Positions 19,682-32,208 of a DNA stretch of 64,000 nucleotides are shown here, piece after piece (positions within the stretch are counted from its first letter, which is position 1; every line of letters begins with the position of its first letter). The notes under the pieces were generated by a model, which was not told the origin of the DNA, made no database searches, and worked only from the letters and a program-made list of their open reading frames with translations. The translations under genes were made by a program, and so were the position numbers. Source of the stretch: Exophiala sp. HKRS030 (taxonomy: Eukaryota; Ascomycota; Eurotiomycetes; Chaetothyriales; Herpotrichiellaceae); assembly GCA_023897205.1 (NCBI GenBank), contig JAHWDD010000001.1:1674001-1738000 (forward strand), given 5' to 3'.

Positions 19682-22450
19682 ATGACCACGATATCTCCGG
19701 CTGGCCTTGATGGGGTTATCGAGGAGGTTCAAGAGAAGCAGACGAATTCTAAAATATCTCCAACGGCTTGTATTCATTGTCGTTCGCAAAAGGTATGCGT
19801 AGTGCTCGCTTACTACTCAAGAACTCTATCGTCAAACATGGTATCCAGAATTTCAAGAGCTAACAACTTGGACCACAGATTCGCTGCTCAAGAGTGTTGC
19901 CTGAATGTCAGCGTTGTGTTCGTCGCCACTTATCCTGCGAATACCCAGAGCCTCCAGACAGAAGGCTTCTTGCCTCTGCCAGACAAATCACGAAGGATGC
20001 AAAACCTCATGATGCGTCGAAATCAGTATCTACTATGAGTACGACGTCGGAAAGATTCTCGATATCTTCCAACTTTTCCTTCTTGACTGATTCACCTCTA
20101 CCACAATCAGTCCACTCTCCAGTAAGTCAATTGGAACCCCTGTTCTGTCGACAGCGTTGAACTACCATGATCACTCAATCGAATCAAGCAACACTTCGAC
20201 TGACAGAGTCTAGCTTACGGTCCCCGATATCCGTCAAGGGCCTTCTCCACCTGCGCGACTCCTGAAGAATGTCTCTCCCAGCTCCGCAGAAGACCTCCTC
20301 CCGGATTTCGAAGTCGGTCTGTGTATGATTGAGATCTACTTTGCTCGATTCTTTGCCGCTTCACTTATCTTCGACCGCCACAAGCTCTTGGTGGACTACC
20401 GTGCTGGACGCGTTCCCTCGAAAGTTATCATGAGCATCTTTGCTGTGGTCTCTCTGTAAGCCGATTTCATTTGATTATGAATAGACGTCTCATATTTCCT
20501 AGACTACTTCGACCGAAGCCCGGTGGGAAAAAACGCGGGTATGCTTCAATATCATTACCCGATGGACAAGGGAAGGCATGGGCAGAAGCGGCGAGTCGAC
20601 TGACGTTGGCCGACGCTGATAAACCATCTCTTGATAACATCAGAGCATGCGAATTACTAGGGTTTTATTGGTGGGCAGTAGGCGAAGTGGAAAGAGTCGT
20701 CTTCTATTTGAGTAAGTTCTTGTCTCATTCCTCTTGAATGCCATACGGATGCGAATGATGATCTCAGAAGACTCCACGGGTTTCCTGTGCTAATCATCTT
20801 GACCGTAATTAGGTGTTTCTCGACAATCGCTCAGAATCATCAAGAAGAAGCTGTACTCCCGCTTCAGGACAGGGCCCTACGACATGCGAGAAATGAGAAG
20901 GCTCTATAAACTCCGCCAGGCTTGCTGGATCAAGGCAAGCTTGATTGATAGCGATGAAAGCTACCCAGAAGCCTCGGTGAGGTTATTCTCACGCCAATTC
21001 GGCGAGTCAGAAACGTGGGAGCAGGAATTGAACAACGCAGACCAGGGCTCAGAGCCAGACATAGACCCGAATGATTGGTTAACTTGGGACGACGTTCGGC
21101 TCAGGAATTGCGGAACTTGCTGTGTCCGCCTTTTTCTTCTATGGTGAGGCTCGATCCTTCTTCTCGTCTTCGCACAAGACAAGTACTAAATGGTATTACC
21201 CAGGAGACAAATCAGGAACCTAGTGCGACAGACATGGAACAGTCGGTCTGCAGGATACATGACGACTGTGTTCGAGTACGACTCCAAGTTGGAACAATTC
21301 TACCGAACCATTCCGCCAGAACTACGGAGCAAGGATGTCATGAATCCTCAGTACCCCGAACGAAGACGGCGAAATGCCTTTTTCCTAAATTCAATATACT
21401 ATCTTTGTGTCATATACCTCCATGCTTCCGCCGTGCCGGGTTTTTCTGGCAAAGGAGCTGGCCTCGACATCTCCGCAAACTTGGCCGAGTTCTGTGCCCG
21501 GACCGCTCTCCTTAATGCAAACCTCTTTGCAGAAATGGCGCGGGCTTACCTAGCGACAAGGCCCGACTTTTCCAAGGTACCTTCGTTTTTGGGCTACTGC
21601 GCTTTCATTGCTGGGTCGGTCCATGCGGTTATGCTACGTTTGAGGAATGGGCCAGCCGACTGGTCATGGAGACACAGTATAATGTGTCTTTTGATTTTGC
21701 AAGAGTTGAAGTTTTATTTCCCCATCATGACAGTCTTTGTAAGTTCTATGTGGTCGGTTTGTAAATGAGCACCGATCAGGACTAACGACAATTATGAAGT
21801 GGCGAGATCTCAAGGCGCAAATTGAAGCCAACTCGGGCGAGCGTTTATCTATGGCAGACATCACGATCCGTAACATTATCTTCTCATCGACTTCCACCGA
21901 AGATGAAACGCGCACGATGCCGCCGGTCAGCAACTCACTTTTCGAACCCGCAAACGTGCAGGACCCGTTTATTTTACGTTGTTATCTCCCAACTCCCCAA
22001 GCACCTGACGACGCGGCTTCCGAATCCGATGATGAGCATGACACCGTGGAAGTTAGTGACGATGTGGCGGACAAGGATATGACTACTGGTTCTGGGTCAA
22101 TCTCGCTCGAAGGTCCAAATGCTGGTGGTACTTCTACTAGTGTTTTCGGACGTGTCCCTGGTATGCCTTTTAACATGGACAGTACTAGTACGATCGAACA
22201 GACACCGCAACCTTTTCAAATGAGAACGGCTTTTGGAGCAGCGGCATCCACGACATTGCCCTTTGAGCAATCGACAAGTCTTTCAGATGGTACTGGTGGT
22301 GATGGTGGTACCACTGATCTTTTTGGTTATGACTTTCAAGACGCAAATGTAGCTACTAGTTTCTTGACGTCTGCTGATCTGTTTGGACTTCCTAGCATTG
22401 CACCGTCCCAACGAGATCCGTTGGACGCTTTGCTAGAGTGGGAGATTTGA
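19682..22450 (+). CDS. Zn2Cys6 transcription factor, fungal-specific
   Basis: Nuclear DNA-binding regulator. Seven exons: 19682-19792, 19879-20121, 20214-20455, 20503-20711, 20813-21143, 21204-21738 and 21800-22450; 773 residues. Seen: binuclear zinc cluster with Cys 30, 33, 40, 47, 50 and 57 (CxxCx6Cx6CxxCx6C), split by intron 1 after residue 37; middle homology region (about 170-500) with RACELLGFYWWAVGE and FFLNSIYYLCVIYLHASAVPG; acidic Ser/Thr-rich C-terminus (about 570-773), a likely activation region. Every junction keeps the frame. Exon 5 is the least family-like part, and another frame at 21080-21143 also looks plausible, so that splice may need revision. Position next to the FAH/MBL pair suggests it is the pathway regulator. 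Confidence 0.87.
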
Positions 22451-23016
22451 GCTGTGTTTGAAGGTATAGATGATATTGTTGACTTTGTCGATTGATGATA
22501 TTTCGGTATATCGGTATCTTATGTAGCACTAAGAAGGCATTGTTTATTCGTCGATGTATTTACTATTGACCACTCGAGTAAGGACTGTGCTGCTTAGCAG
22601 TACATGAGCCCTATATACACAGTATCATTTACACCATACGACAGGGTATGATTCTCTCAGGTTTTTGTTGGCCAGGGCAGCCCCACGGCGGTCCATCTCG
22701 ACTCGGATTCGGATGAAAAGTGGTATCGCGTTTTTTATACGGCTCGGTACTTTCACGTTCATGGTTTGATGCCGTTGCTATTGGGATTCATTCATTGTAT
22801 TGTACTGTATCAGTCGTATGCTAGGTACGGAGGAGTGTAATGCACAAATCTCGGCAAGGCAACTCTACACTCACGAATTGCCGTTTTGCTACGGAGTTAC
22901 TTTGTATGTTGTTGACGTTCGAAGTTGGCTCTGATTCTCGGCGACCAGGCAAGGAAGACCCACCGACTTGTCCTTGCCGTGGTCCAGCTCAGCAGCCTTG
23001 GAACGTTCGAATCAAA
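22451..23016. other. Convergent spacer between regulator and GH3 gene
   Basis: 566 bp between two 3' ends. No gene or structured element recognised. Confidence 0.6.
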
Positions 23017-25532
23017 TCACGTCACGTTCAGGGTCAGGTTGGCCGAACCCCCCTCGAACTGTCGACTACTCTTGCCGAAATGGATCCGGTACGTCCCGTT
23101 CAACAACGTCCAGGTCTGTGAAGAGACGTCCCAAACACTCAGATCTCGTCTCTGCAAGGTGAAACCCGCCTCGGCCGAGGCCCCCGGTTTCAAGTCGTGT
23201 AGCCTCGTGAACCCGCGGAGTTGGTTGACCGGTTCACCCGAACCCGGAGGGTAAGACACGTACAGTTGAACCACCTCGTCACCTCGGACCGCGCCGGTGT
23301 TTTTGACCGTGACGGAGGCGGTGGCGACGGTGTCGAAAAGTTGACCGGGACCACCTGGGACCAAAGGTCCACCGGCGGAGGCGTTGAATTGGGTTTTACT
23401 CCCACCACCACCACCACCATCACTCAGTGATGCAGTCGCACCGGAATAGTTGAAAGTCGTATAACTCAAACCGAAACCGAATTCGAACCGAGGATTGATT
23501 CCCGCCTTGTCGAAGTGTCGGTAATCGATGAACAAACCTTCGACGTAATCACACTCGCAACAAGGGCAGATGTCGCCATTATAATCCGACTCCTTGTGGG
23601 CAATGGTGTACGGTAGACGACCGGCCGGGTTGACGGCGCCGAACAAAACATCCATGATGGCATTTCCCGATTCTTCACCCAAAGCACCGGCGTTGAGGAC
23701 GGCCTGTTGAAATCGGGGAGAAAGAGGAAACGTTAGTATACCGTAGCAAGTGCTGTGGATAAGGGGGGGGTTTTGAGAGAAATCTTAGTCACCCACCGTG
23801 ACATTCGGGTGGTCGATCCAAGCATCAACAATCCTCGCACCCACGGTGTTCATAACCACAATGGTATTGTTGCAATACTTTGCGACATTCTTGACCATGG
23901 TGTCTTGCTCGGCATCGCTGAGGGATTCCCTATCGGCTCCTTCCTTGGAGTATGCATTGATAAAAACCAGACACGTGTCCGAGTATCCGGCCCATTGGGC
24001 AATGGTCGGTTGAGGATTTCCAAGAGGGCTTTGGGGTCCCGCAGCAGCAACGGTCCAATTGTTGGTGGCGATGTACTTGACCTCAAACGATGCATTTTGA
24101 GCCGACAAGGATGTCAACGCGTCAAGAGGTGAGACGATGTACGGACTCGACGACGACCCTGAACCACCACCCGTGACGAGGTGAGCGGGATACGTGTCTC
24201 CGAGGAAAGTTGCGACGTCTTCGACCCACGTCGGGCCGGCTCCGTTGTTGATTGCGTCAGCCCCAAACACCGCAATGTTTTTGGGGTTTCTAAAAGGTAA
24301 AGCGTTTCCCTTGTTTTTGAGTAGGACGATGGAATGCGCTCCGACGGTTCGAATGACGGTCTTCGTGTTCGGGTCGCGGATTGGTGTGTTTTGCAGGGTC
24401 AGTGGGGACGGCAGTGTTGAAGATCCATTTCGTATCTCGAGTTGTACAGCAACGACCCTACGTGCGGCTTCACGAATGACCTTTTCCGAGACTGTTCCAT
24501 TGTTGATCGCAGCCATGATGCCTTTGCCACTGCCGCCAGCCATCGCCGCATTGTCGAGACCGGCGTTGAGGGCGGCAAAAGGATCAACGACCGCCGTCGC
24601 ATCGGGGACTATTTGACCCTGGAAGTTGACTTCGCCCTTGAGCAACTCGGTAAGTAGATAGTGATTCTGGCAGCCTGTTTGAAAATCACCACGATCAGAC
24701 GGCGCATCTTCATAAAAACCTGTTATCTTACCAAAGGAACCATTGACTCGGTTCATGACGCACATGACCGAGCCCAGGCCCGCTGCAACACCATCGATCC
24801 ACGGCCAGAGGTACAGCTCATGAGTGGTGCGATCATCGATGTTACTGGATGTTCTCTTGTTAGGATCTTCGGTGGGGTCCAAATATGTGCTCCGGTTGGT
24901 CTCTTGTTCATTGCCTACCCCTTGATGTCAGGGATTTTCATCAGCCTGCAAAGGTCAGCAGTGACGCTCACCTAGAAAGTGTTTTCCAGTAGAAACGACG
25001 CCATTCTTTTGAAGCGCCGTGACGGCACTGGCAAACAGCTTCCCATTGAGATAGGGATCACTACCGAACCCCTCGAAAAGTCTGCCACTTTTCACGCTCC
25101 TTCCCAATGGACCTGTGACTGGGCCCAAGGATCCTCCGTAGCCCTTGGCCTTGAACTCCTCGGCCATTGCAGCATATTGTGTTTCGATAAGATCCCTGTC
25201 CCACGACATGGCGGCGGTTTGAGCAACAACGAAACTACTCACCCCGACAAGGGTATTGACTCCATTGGGGCCTAGGGAATGATATTTTAGTCGTACATCC
25301 CTTGGTTGTGAGGTGAGGTGTGTAGATTAGGCTTACCGTCTAGACTCGAGGTCTGGGCAAAGACTCCCTTCACATTTTGTCCTGCGGTTATGTTGGCAAT
25401 CTCCGCGAGTGTAAGATTTGCCAGGAGTCTGTCGGCAGCAGCCAGGGAAAGAGCCCAATTCTGGTACTGGCCGAGAGCACCTGTGACGAGGGAGCAAGCC
25501 ATCGCCAGATAGGTCCAAGGGAGACTCGGCAT
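23017..25532 (-). CDS. Secreted glycoside hydrolase family 3 (beta-glucosidase-like)
   Basis: Probable extracellular GH3 glycosidase removing terminal beta-linked sugars. Exons (minus): 25532-25337, 25271-24972, 24914-23797 and 23703-23017; 766 residues. Seen: signal peptide (about 1-21, cut near ALGQ), N-terminal TIM-barrel domain with TGKHFLGNEQE, the C-terminal alpha/beta sandwich with INAYSKEGADRES (probable acid/base Glu) and NTIVVMNTVGARIVDAW, then a fibronectin-III-like domain (PRFEFGFGLSYTTF). Odd: the nucleophile box reads IVPDATAV instead of the usual (V/M)SDW; Asp is kept but the neighbouring Ser and Trp are Pro and Ala, hinting at an altered sugar site. A Gly/Ser linker (GGGGGGS) is encoded near 23410. 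Closest in pattern to the Aspergillus bglF/bglM group. Confidence 0.93.
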
Positions 25533-26787
25533 GGCTACTGTTGATTAATGAAGGCGAGATGCTCTTCTCATGTGTTCTTCGGGTGGCTCCCAGACGCTGA
25601 CTGCCTCTGAAGAGGAGAAGATACTTTCGGGCAGGCAGTGTATCTTATACGAAATACATCATGACAACGGGCGACGGCTAAGAACTGCCGAAAGGTGCTT
25701 TTCGCTACCCCAGGTTTACAGTCAATGGGGTTAGCGCAGTTGGACGTTCCATGATGCCACTGGTTAGAGTCACATCGCTTCGAGAAGCCTGTCTCTCGTT
25801 CAACGGTGGTAGGTGAAAAGTATGGAACCCGTGACCTTTGTACATCATTGACCTTTGCGGGTCATTCACCGTAAGAAGGTAGAAAGTGGTTACCATGTGG
25901 ATGGATGTTGATCTAATGCCACAACGCCGATTGCGGGAGCAAAGTTCGGATAAATCGATTTCTCCACATTCCGGTACTTGAATGCGGGTGGCGCCATTGC
26001 ATAATCAAGACAAGCAGTACCAAGGCTTGTGGAAGTACATATGTTGAATAGATGCGTGAACGAGTGCTTTGGCCCATAAGAATACCGTCAAATGTCCTAA
26101 CAAGGCATCAAACGTGTTGATGTGTTTCTGAGCGATTGTTGGGCCCAAAAAATCCTCGTAAGCGATGGCTTGTTGCGTCGGCATCAACCCGGCTCGGGTT
26201 CACTATGTTCGGTCAACCTTGTACGGTTGATCGTTGGCTTCCTCAGGAGGTGTATCAAGTGTCGCCAGCTTCATTCAACAGCGTCGAGAGTGTGTCGGGG
26301 CACTCCCGCACTGACCGGACCGTGCAGTACACTGGCTCTCGATGAGGAGATACTTCCAGGGGTCTTGGCGACCGAGAGAGCTGTCGTGTCGACAAGAAAT
26401 GTATCTTCCATCATTTAGGTGTACAAGATATGGGTTTGAGGAGGTAAATGATTGTCTCACAGACCTGTCAACAGATCCGAATCCGCACATTGGAACCAAG
26501 TCCTCCCCGAGTTCCGCGACAGTCCGCTGATTGGTCTGCTCGTCTAACTCGTACATTGATTGGCTGGCCGAGGCACTCGTGGGTCTTGGTCCCAGCGTTG
26601 TCGCTATATCGAGGAGGCTATAGCCAGGTGAGCAAATACCAAGAGAAGCAATCTGCGACCGTCTTCCTTATCTGAACTCCGACAAACAGGTTCTGACGAA
26701 TAAACAATTCCGCTTTCCGATCCCAGGGCTACCCTAGCAGATGTCTTGCCTGATCCCAAGAATGGTACTTATACCCCTTCAACTCCC
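25533..26787. other. Spacer between GH3 and SDR genes
   Basis: 1.25 kb. The right part must hold the SDR promoter and possibly an extra 5' exon, since the SDR frame is open back to about 26741 behind an AG acceptor-like site. No other gene recognised. Confidence 0.5.
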
Positions 26788-27812
26788 ATGATCTCTGAGC
26801 CACATAACTTCACAGCTTCTGCCTCTCGGTCTCAAAACGAAATGGGTGGCAATTCATTTGACCCCGCAAGGGATATCCCGAGTCTCGATGGCAAAGTCAT
26901 CTTGATCACCGGTGGAAATATTGGTATTGGCAAACAAAGTGCCCTCGACCTGTCCAAGCACAATCCGGCTCAGCTGTGGATCGCCGCACGCAACGCAAAG
27001 ACTGGCAATGAGACTGTCGACGAAATCAAAGCCGCAACCCCTGGGGCGAAGGTTCGTTTCCTAGAGATGGACTTGGCCTCATTTGAATCGATCAAGAAAG
27101 CCGTCAAGACTTTCCAAGAATCATCCCCTCGGCTCGACATTTTGATGTGCAGTGAGTGAGCCCTGTTATACCCGCTCTTAGCTAGCTTATTGATCAACGA
27201 TTGGCAGATGCCGGCGTCATGGGAGGTCCTCCCACTACCACCAAAGAAGGGTACGAATTCCATATAGGTATCAACCACGTTGGGCATGCATTGCTCTTCA
27301 AGCTTCTCGTACCTCAACTTCTCGAGGCCGACAGGAATCCCATTGGGGACGAACCGCGAGTCGTCTTCGTCAGCTCACTTGGACACAAGTACGGTCCAGC
27401 TGGTGGAATTGTCTTCGAAAGCCTCAAAACCAAGGGCGGGGACCTGAGCGGAACGGCAAAGTACGGCCAAAGTAAATTGGCGAATCTTTTATACCCTCAA
27501 GAAATCGCAAAGAGATATCCGCAGATCACAGCTGTCTCAATTCACCCCGGAAATGTCAAAACAGATCTCTTCTCCACACCAGAGAGCAGCCTTGTGGTGA
27601 ACTTCCTCCGCAGAGTCGTGATTCCACTTTTCGGAGTCAGCGTGCAGGAGGGTGCAAAGAATCAATTGTGGGCAGCAACCGCGAGAAACGTGTCCAGTGG
27701 TCAGTATTATGAGCCGGTTGGGATTGGTGGAAAGCAGGGTGCCGTGGCCAAAGACCCAGAGCTTGCCAGGAAACTTTGGGAATGGACCGAGAAGGAGTTG
27801 GAGGGGCAATAA
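26788..27812 (+). CDS. Short-chain dehydrogenase/reductase (SDR)
   Basis: NAD(P)-dependent oxidoreductase, substrate unknown; retinol-dehydrogenase/WW-domain-oxidoreductase-like fungal group. Exons 26788-27151 and 27208-27812 (56-nt intron, GTGAGT...CAG); 322 residues from the ATG at 26788. Seen: cofactor motif TGGNIGIG, NAG motif spanning the splice (MC|NAGVMGG), and active site YGQSK with Tyr and Lys. The true start is uncertain: the frame is open 15 codons further upstream to an AG at 26740, so an upstream exon is possible, while a later Met (MGGNSF) would also suit the family. Converges on the second Zn2Cys6 regulator with only 176 bp between stops. Confidence 0.88.
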
Positions 27813-27988
27813 ATCGTGAGCCTTGTCCTTGATTGAGTATGCGGTAATGGTCTGAAGGACAGGACTGCAATTGGTGCTGTCGTCTTCGTCTTGATAGGAG
27901 CATAATCCCGGGAGTTCTGCAGTCTACTGGGTTGATGGTCGGCGATAACAAGAGTGAAATTCTTCGGAATGGCTCGAATTTTTCCTTC

Positions 27989-29819
27989 TCATACTCCCAC
28001 AGACTGCAGCAAGGCACCGTGGTTTGACAGGCTCGACGCATTAGTGAAAATGCGCGTCGAAGGATCGTAGACCTTTAGGTGAGACTTTTGTCCTTTCCTG
28101 TATCTAAGAAGGGTCTGTCCTCCCACATGTCCTAGGTAGATTTTGAGATCCCTCAATCTGAGCGACGGCGGTACTAGTGGATGGTATAGATCCTCTTCTC
28201 GAGGGGCAATAAGGCTGTTGAAGTCGTCCATCAGTTTCACGTCTGCGAGAAATTGTCCCTCTTCAGTCTGCATGGCTTCACGAGCTATGGAAGCTGCCAT
28301 TGCGGAATCCCAAATGCCTTCCTTATGCAGACTCATCTCCAGCATCCTGATGGCTTGCAACCTTATCCGATGATGTCGGCACTTGGTGGCGGTAAAGTAG
28401 AGCGGCATGATCCAACCCAGGTCACAGATACTCCTTGAATCCGTACTCCCTTGAGGTTCGTGCGACGTGCTGTGCGTTGGTGCTTTCTTGAAGAGACTAA
28501 TCCCTTGCCTTAATACTGAGATGAATGTGGATGTGTGATGATCGTAACGGCATTCAGGATCCGCATAGATTGAGACATCGGTCATGATCATAGTCACGGT
28601 GTGATATAGGCATAGGAGCTGGTAGGCGAAGTCATCTTTGCTGCTGACTGGAGCAATCGACTGAGATCGAGTCTCATCCACCATTTTTAGCCAGGAGTTT
28701 AACCTCGTCAGGATGTCAATCCGTTGCTGCAGATCATTGGAACTGGGAGCCCGTTTTGTCTCTCGGAGTTGTTGAGTCAAAAGAAGGGTACTGATCAAGA
28801 GCATATCGAGCTCTTGTCTCGCAGTCTCGGGTGAGTGGAAAGTCTTCTGTCTTGTCAATATGTTGATTGGACTCCAGAGTAGATCATGATAGTCATTTCT
28901 GAGAATTCTGGCCTGAATATCCAAGGCGAGGAACGTTTGGATGATCCAGTCATTCGTGCAATCAGTCCAAGACTTTAGTGAAATGCAGTCCGAGTTTGCC
29001 AACGTGCCTGACGGGTTGTACATGCTTTTCAAGATGTTTAGGCCGTGGGTGAGATGGATGAGGCTGGAGTCGTATCGACCGAGCATGTTTTCCATGTGGA
29101 TGAATAGCGCGCACGCCACAAGTGCCATGATGGATGTTTCGTGGTCTCTCCTCTGAAGTCGCGGGTACAAATGCTTGATAGCCTTGCTATACTGTAGCAG
29201 TGTGAACCTCTCAAGCTCATTCCCTGGCGTGGGCCCTGAGCAGACATGTTTCACGACGTCGCTCCGGTGACTAGAGCTCAAAGCAAGGACTGCGTGCAGC
29301 ACCGCAGGCTCTGTTACACTAGCTTGAATCATGACTTGCTCCCATAGCTCGGTTCGAAAGGCGCCCGGTAGCTTCGGCCTGGATCGGTGGGTGAACCAGT
29401 CGAAATGTAAGGATTCATCGGTGGTCAAGCCGGTGGCTGAAAGGGTTGTCTTGATTAACGGATGTCTCTGAACGAGACAAGGCCCTCGCTGGCCTTCAGC
29501 GTTCTTCATGCGCTGTCCATACGTGTTCCCTCCTCCACCCCAGATCCCATAACCATCGCAGATCCGACCGGTTGAGAGGCATGTTTGGCCTGAAGAAGTC
29601 AGATTGTCATTGAGAATCTTTCAAGACACCAGAGCCTTCTCGAGCATAACCTTTCGCATCATCATGGGCACGCAAAACACTCACAAGCAGGGCGACCTTC
29701 ATCACATTTCACACGTCGTATTCTGTGCGCTGTGAGTACCAGGTTCGGATCATGCCAATCCGGGGTTCAACGTACTTGCAAGTGCGGCAGCCGAGTTTTG
29801 ATCGTTTGGCCTTAGTCAT
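27989..29819 (-). CDS. Zn2Cys6 transcription factor with fungal-specific domain
   Basis: Nuclear regulator, 560 residues. Exons (minus): 29819-29776, 29722-29685 and 29589-27989. The two small 5' exons are needed to build the zinc cluster, which is split twice: Cys 11 and 14 in exon 1, Cys 21 in exon 2, Cys 28 across the exon 2/3 junction, and Cys 31 and 38 in exon 3. Spacing CxxCx6Cx6CxxCx6C is perfect, preceded by the basic MTKAKRSKLG. The C-terminal 450 residues are the fungal_trans_2 (DUF3468) type, with HFDWFTHRSRPKL and ALSSSHRS. Introns of 53 and 95 nt keep the frame. Neighbours are the SDR (convergent) and an AAAP transporter on the same strand, candidate targets. Confidence 0.92.
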
Positions 29820-30329
29820 GGGGTACAAATTTCCTGTTACAGTCACCCAGAGACGGAAGATCCTCAGTGTCCTTCTCAGACTCAAATCTCTGGGCGAGGA
29901 AGACCTATGTTGATGATATTCGTGCAGACATAAATAGAGGTTCGGAAGTGAAGATCTTTCGCCGAGAATCAGCCAAGTCTGTCAGCGCCAGCGATTCATG
30001 GCCAAAGGCAAGGCAATTGTATCAGATTCTGGCTTACGGCGCAAATCAATCGTATCAATATTTACACAACTCTTATGACCCTGATCGAAGAAGATCTAGG
30101 TGCGTGATTGTAATTTTCTCTTCTTGTACAAGACTACATATTGGAGGCTTGGCCGTACATGTCACATACTCCAGGCAAAGTAGCAAGAATATTGACCGTG
30201 ATTCCATTTCCATTACATCAGACCTCTTCACCTTCGTTTACATCCCTTCCTGCACTCAGCCTCCAAAAAATGATACCAAATAGTTGGACAGCAAAGTTCG
30301 GTCGCTATCCAGGTTGCGAAGGACGGCTT
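29820..30329. other. Spacer between regulator promoter and transporter 3' end
   Basis: 510 bp; promoter of the second regulator plus the 3' region of the transporter. No gene recognised. Confidence 0.55.
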
Positions 30330-32208
30330 TCAAGCATTGAGATTGAGAGGGCTGGTGCACGTGAAAGCGTTGACTTGTGGAATCTTGAAAGCCTCGATCA
30401 TTCCCTCGACGGCTGCATATGCACCAAGCCCAGCAGTTGCAAGTGCTCCGCCAGCATGAATGATATGCCACACATTGATGTACCACTTGTCGGCAAAAAA
30501 GCCTCGAAACAAACGCTTGATACCGTGGTCATTTCGTCTGGTCTCGCCGGTGGTTTCATCGAAGCCTTCACCTCCCCGGATCGCATTCTTTTGCATGGTA
30601 TAGGCAAGGTGAATGATTGGAGGAAAGGAGTAGCTGAACTGCACAATACAAAATGCCGCAATGACCGAGACGAAGCCGAAGTAATCCGGAATCGCTGCGG
30701 CGACGACAAAAGCAATACTCCAGTAGACAGGGACGATCGAGCCGAAGAGCCATTTGCCAGACTTTGACGTGAGGGGTGGTGCATTGAAGATCTCTTGGAG
30801 CACCTGGTTGTACAACACCTTGATGCCGATGTTGCCGTACAAGCCAGCGGCAATCAAACCCGAAATGACAACCATCATGTCGCAAGCAGCTTGGAACCCG
30901 TAAACACTCAGACCCATGTATGAGATGGTGTATGAGTATTGTCCCTGGAAATGGTACACGTAACAGCCATAGATCAGGTAAACAGAGTAAATGAAAAACT
31001 GTGCGAGCCACATGGCCTTGATGAAGTCCCATGGTCGTTTCATCTCGGCCATGATTTCAACAAAGATCTGAGCACCACCATACGCGAAGACTCCAGACAT
31101 CAATCCATTGATTGCACCGACGAAGTTGGAACTGCAAAAGAGTCAGTAAGTGTGTTGCTTTGCACGAGTGAGCTACTCACGAGTCAGGCATTCCTCCGTA
31201 ATGCTTGATAGGAGGGTAGTTGCCTTTCGCATCGGGAGTGATTGAGGCTGGATCGACGGCCGAACCGGCGGAGCCGAGCACACTGATACTATAGTTGGGT
31301 GGCGAATGTGCCATCACACCCATTGAGATGAAGATGACCATGAGGTTGAAGCCGACGGCAATCATGGAAAAGATGCCAAAGTTTCGTAGGGTTCGGACTT
31401 GACCCATGAGGAAACCTGCAATGACAAAGATAATGATGCACACGGCGTAGCACAGTCGGAATCTGGACGTCTGTGAGATACCCTGACCATTCTGAATGAT
31501 GACCTGGCCACAGATTAGAAGCAATTGGACCGACTGCAGGAAATTGACGACATATCGAGCGCCATTGCCCATGGTACGGTACGCAAGGTCACCATAGTTG
31601 CGCAGCGGAAACTCGTACGAGTCAAGGCCCAAGTAAACCTGCCAGAGAAGATAGCCGGAATAACCGGCCATGAAGGCAAAGACGGTGTAGAGAGCTATAC
31701 CAGGTCCCCATCCCAGGGTTCCGAGAGCAAATCCGACACCGTATGGACCCAAGATGTCTGTCGTGATCAAGTAAAAGCCAGCACCCCAGGTCGCTGTGCG
31801 CAAAGCCCGTGCAGCATTACGCCACTCTTGTTCGGTAATCAGGGAATGTCTTGACAAAATACTCCTTCGACGTGGTTGGTTGCCGTCCTTGTCGGCGTCT
31901 GGCGCTGCGGCAGCCTCTTTCTCGGTCTTTTCCCCTGGACTTCCTTCTTCAGGGCTCACACCAGTGTGGTGAAATGTTCCAGGTGCCTCGGAAGTAACCG
32001 ACGACCTGCGGAACACTTGTTGTAGAATGCCTCCTTGGGGGATGTGCTGCTCTGCCTCCTCTTCAGCCCGTGTGCGTTTCGCATAATGGAGGTACTCTTC
32101 AAAGGTGACACTGCTGTCATAGAGTTTTCTGTTCATAGGACTGATCCAGGTTGTTGGGCGGTCTGGGTTGCTCGGCTTCCCGCCATCAATGGCATCTGGC
32201 AAAGACAT
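30330..32208 (-). CDS. AAAP-family amino acid transporter
   Basis: Integral membrane amino-acid permease of the amino acid/auxin permease family (neutral amino-acid transporter type). Exons 32208-31181 and 31131-30330; 49-nt intron with GTGAGT...GCAG; 609 residues. Seen: long hydrophilic N-terminus (about 1-135, Glu-rich and with an RRRS site), first helix TWGAGFYLITTDILGPYGVG, about ten further hydrophobic segments, and a short C-terminal tail. Upstream, on the same strand, is the second Zn2Cys6 regulator's 3' side after a 510-bp gap. Substrate cannot be read from sequence; plasma-membrane versus vacuolar location is open. Confidence 0.9.

Noticed and set aside
21075..21515. Alternative frame in exon 5 of the first Zn2Cys6 regulator (a GIAELAVSAFFFYG-like reading near 21100-21143)
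   Set aside because: It looks family-like, but a TAA precedes it and the junction to the next exon keeps frame only from the chosen reading. I kept the chosen model and flagged the doubt.
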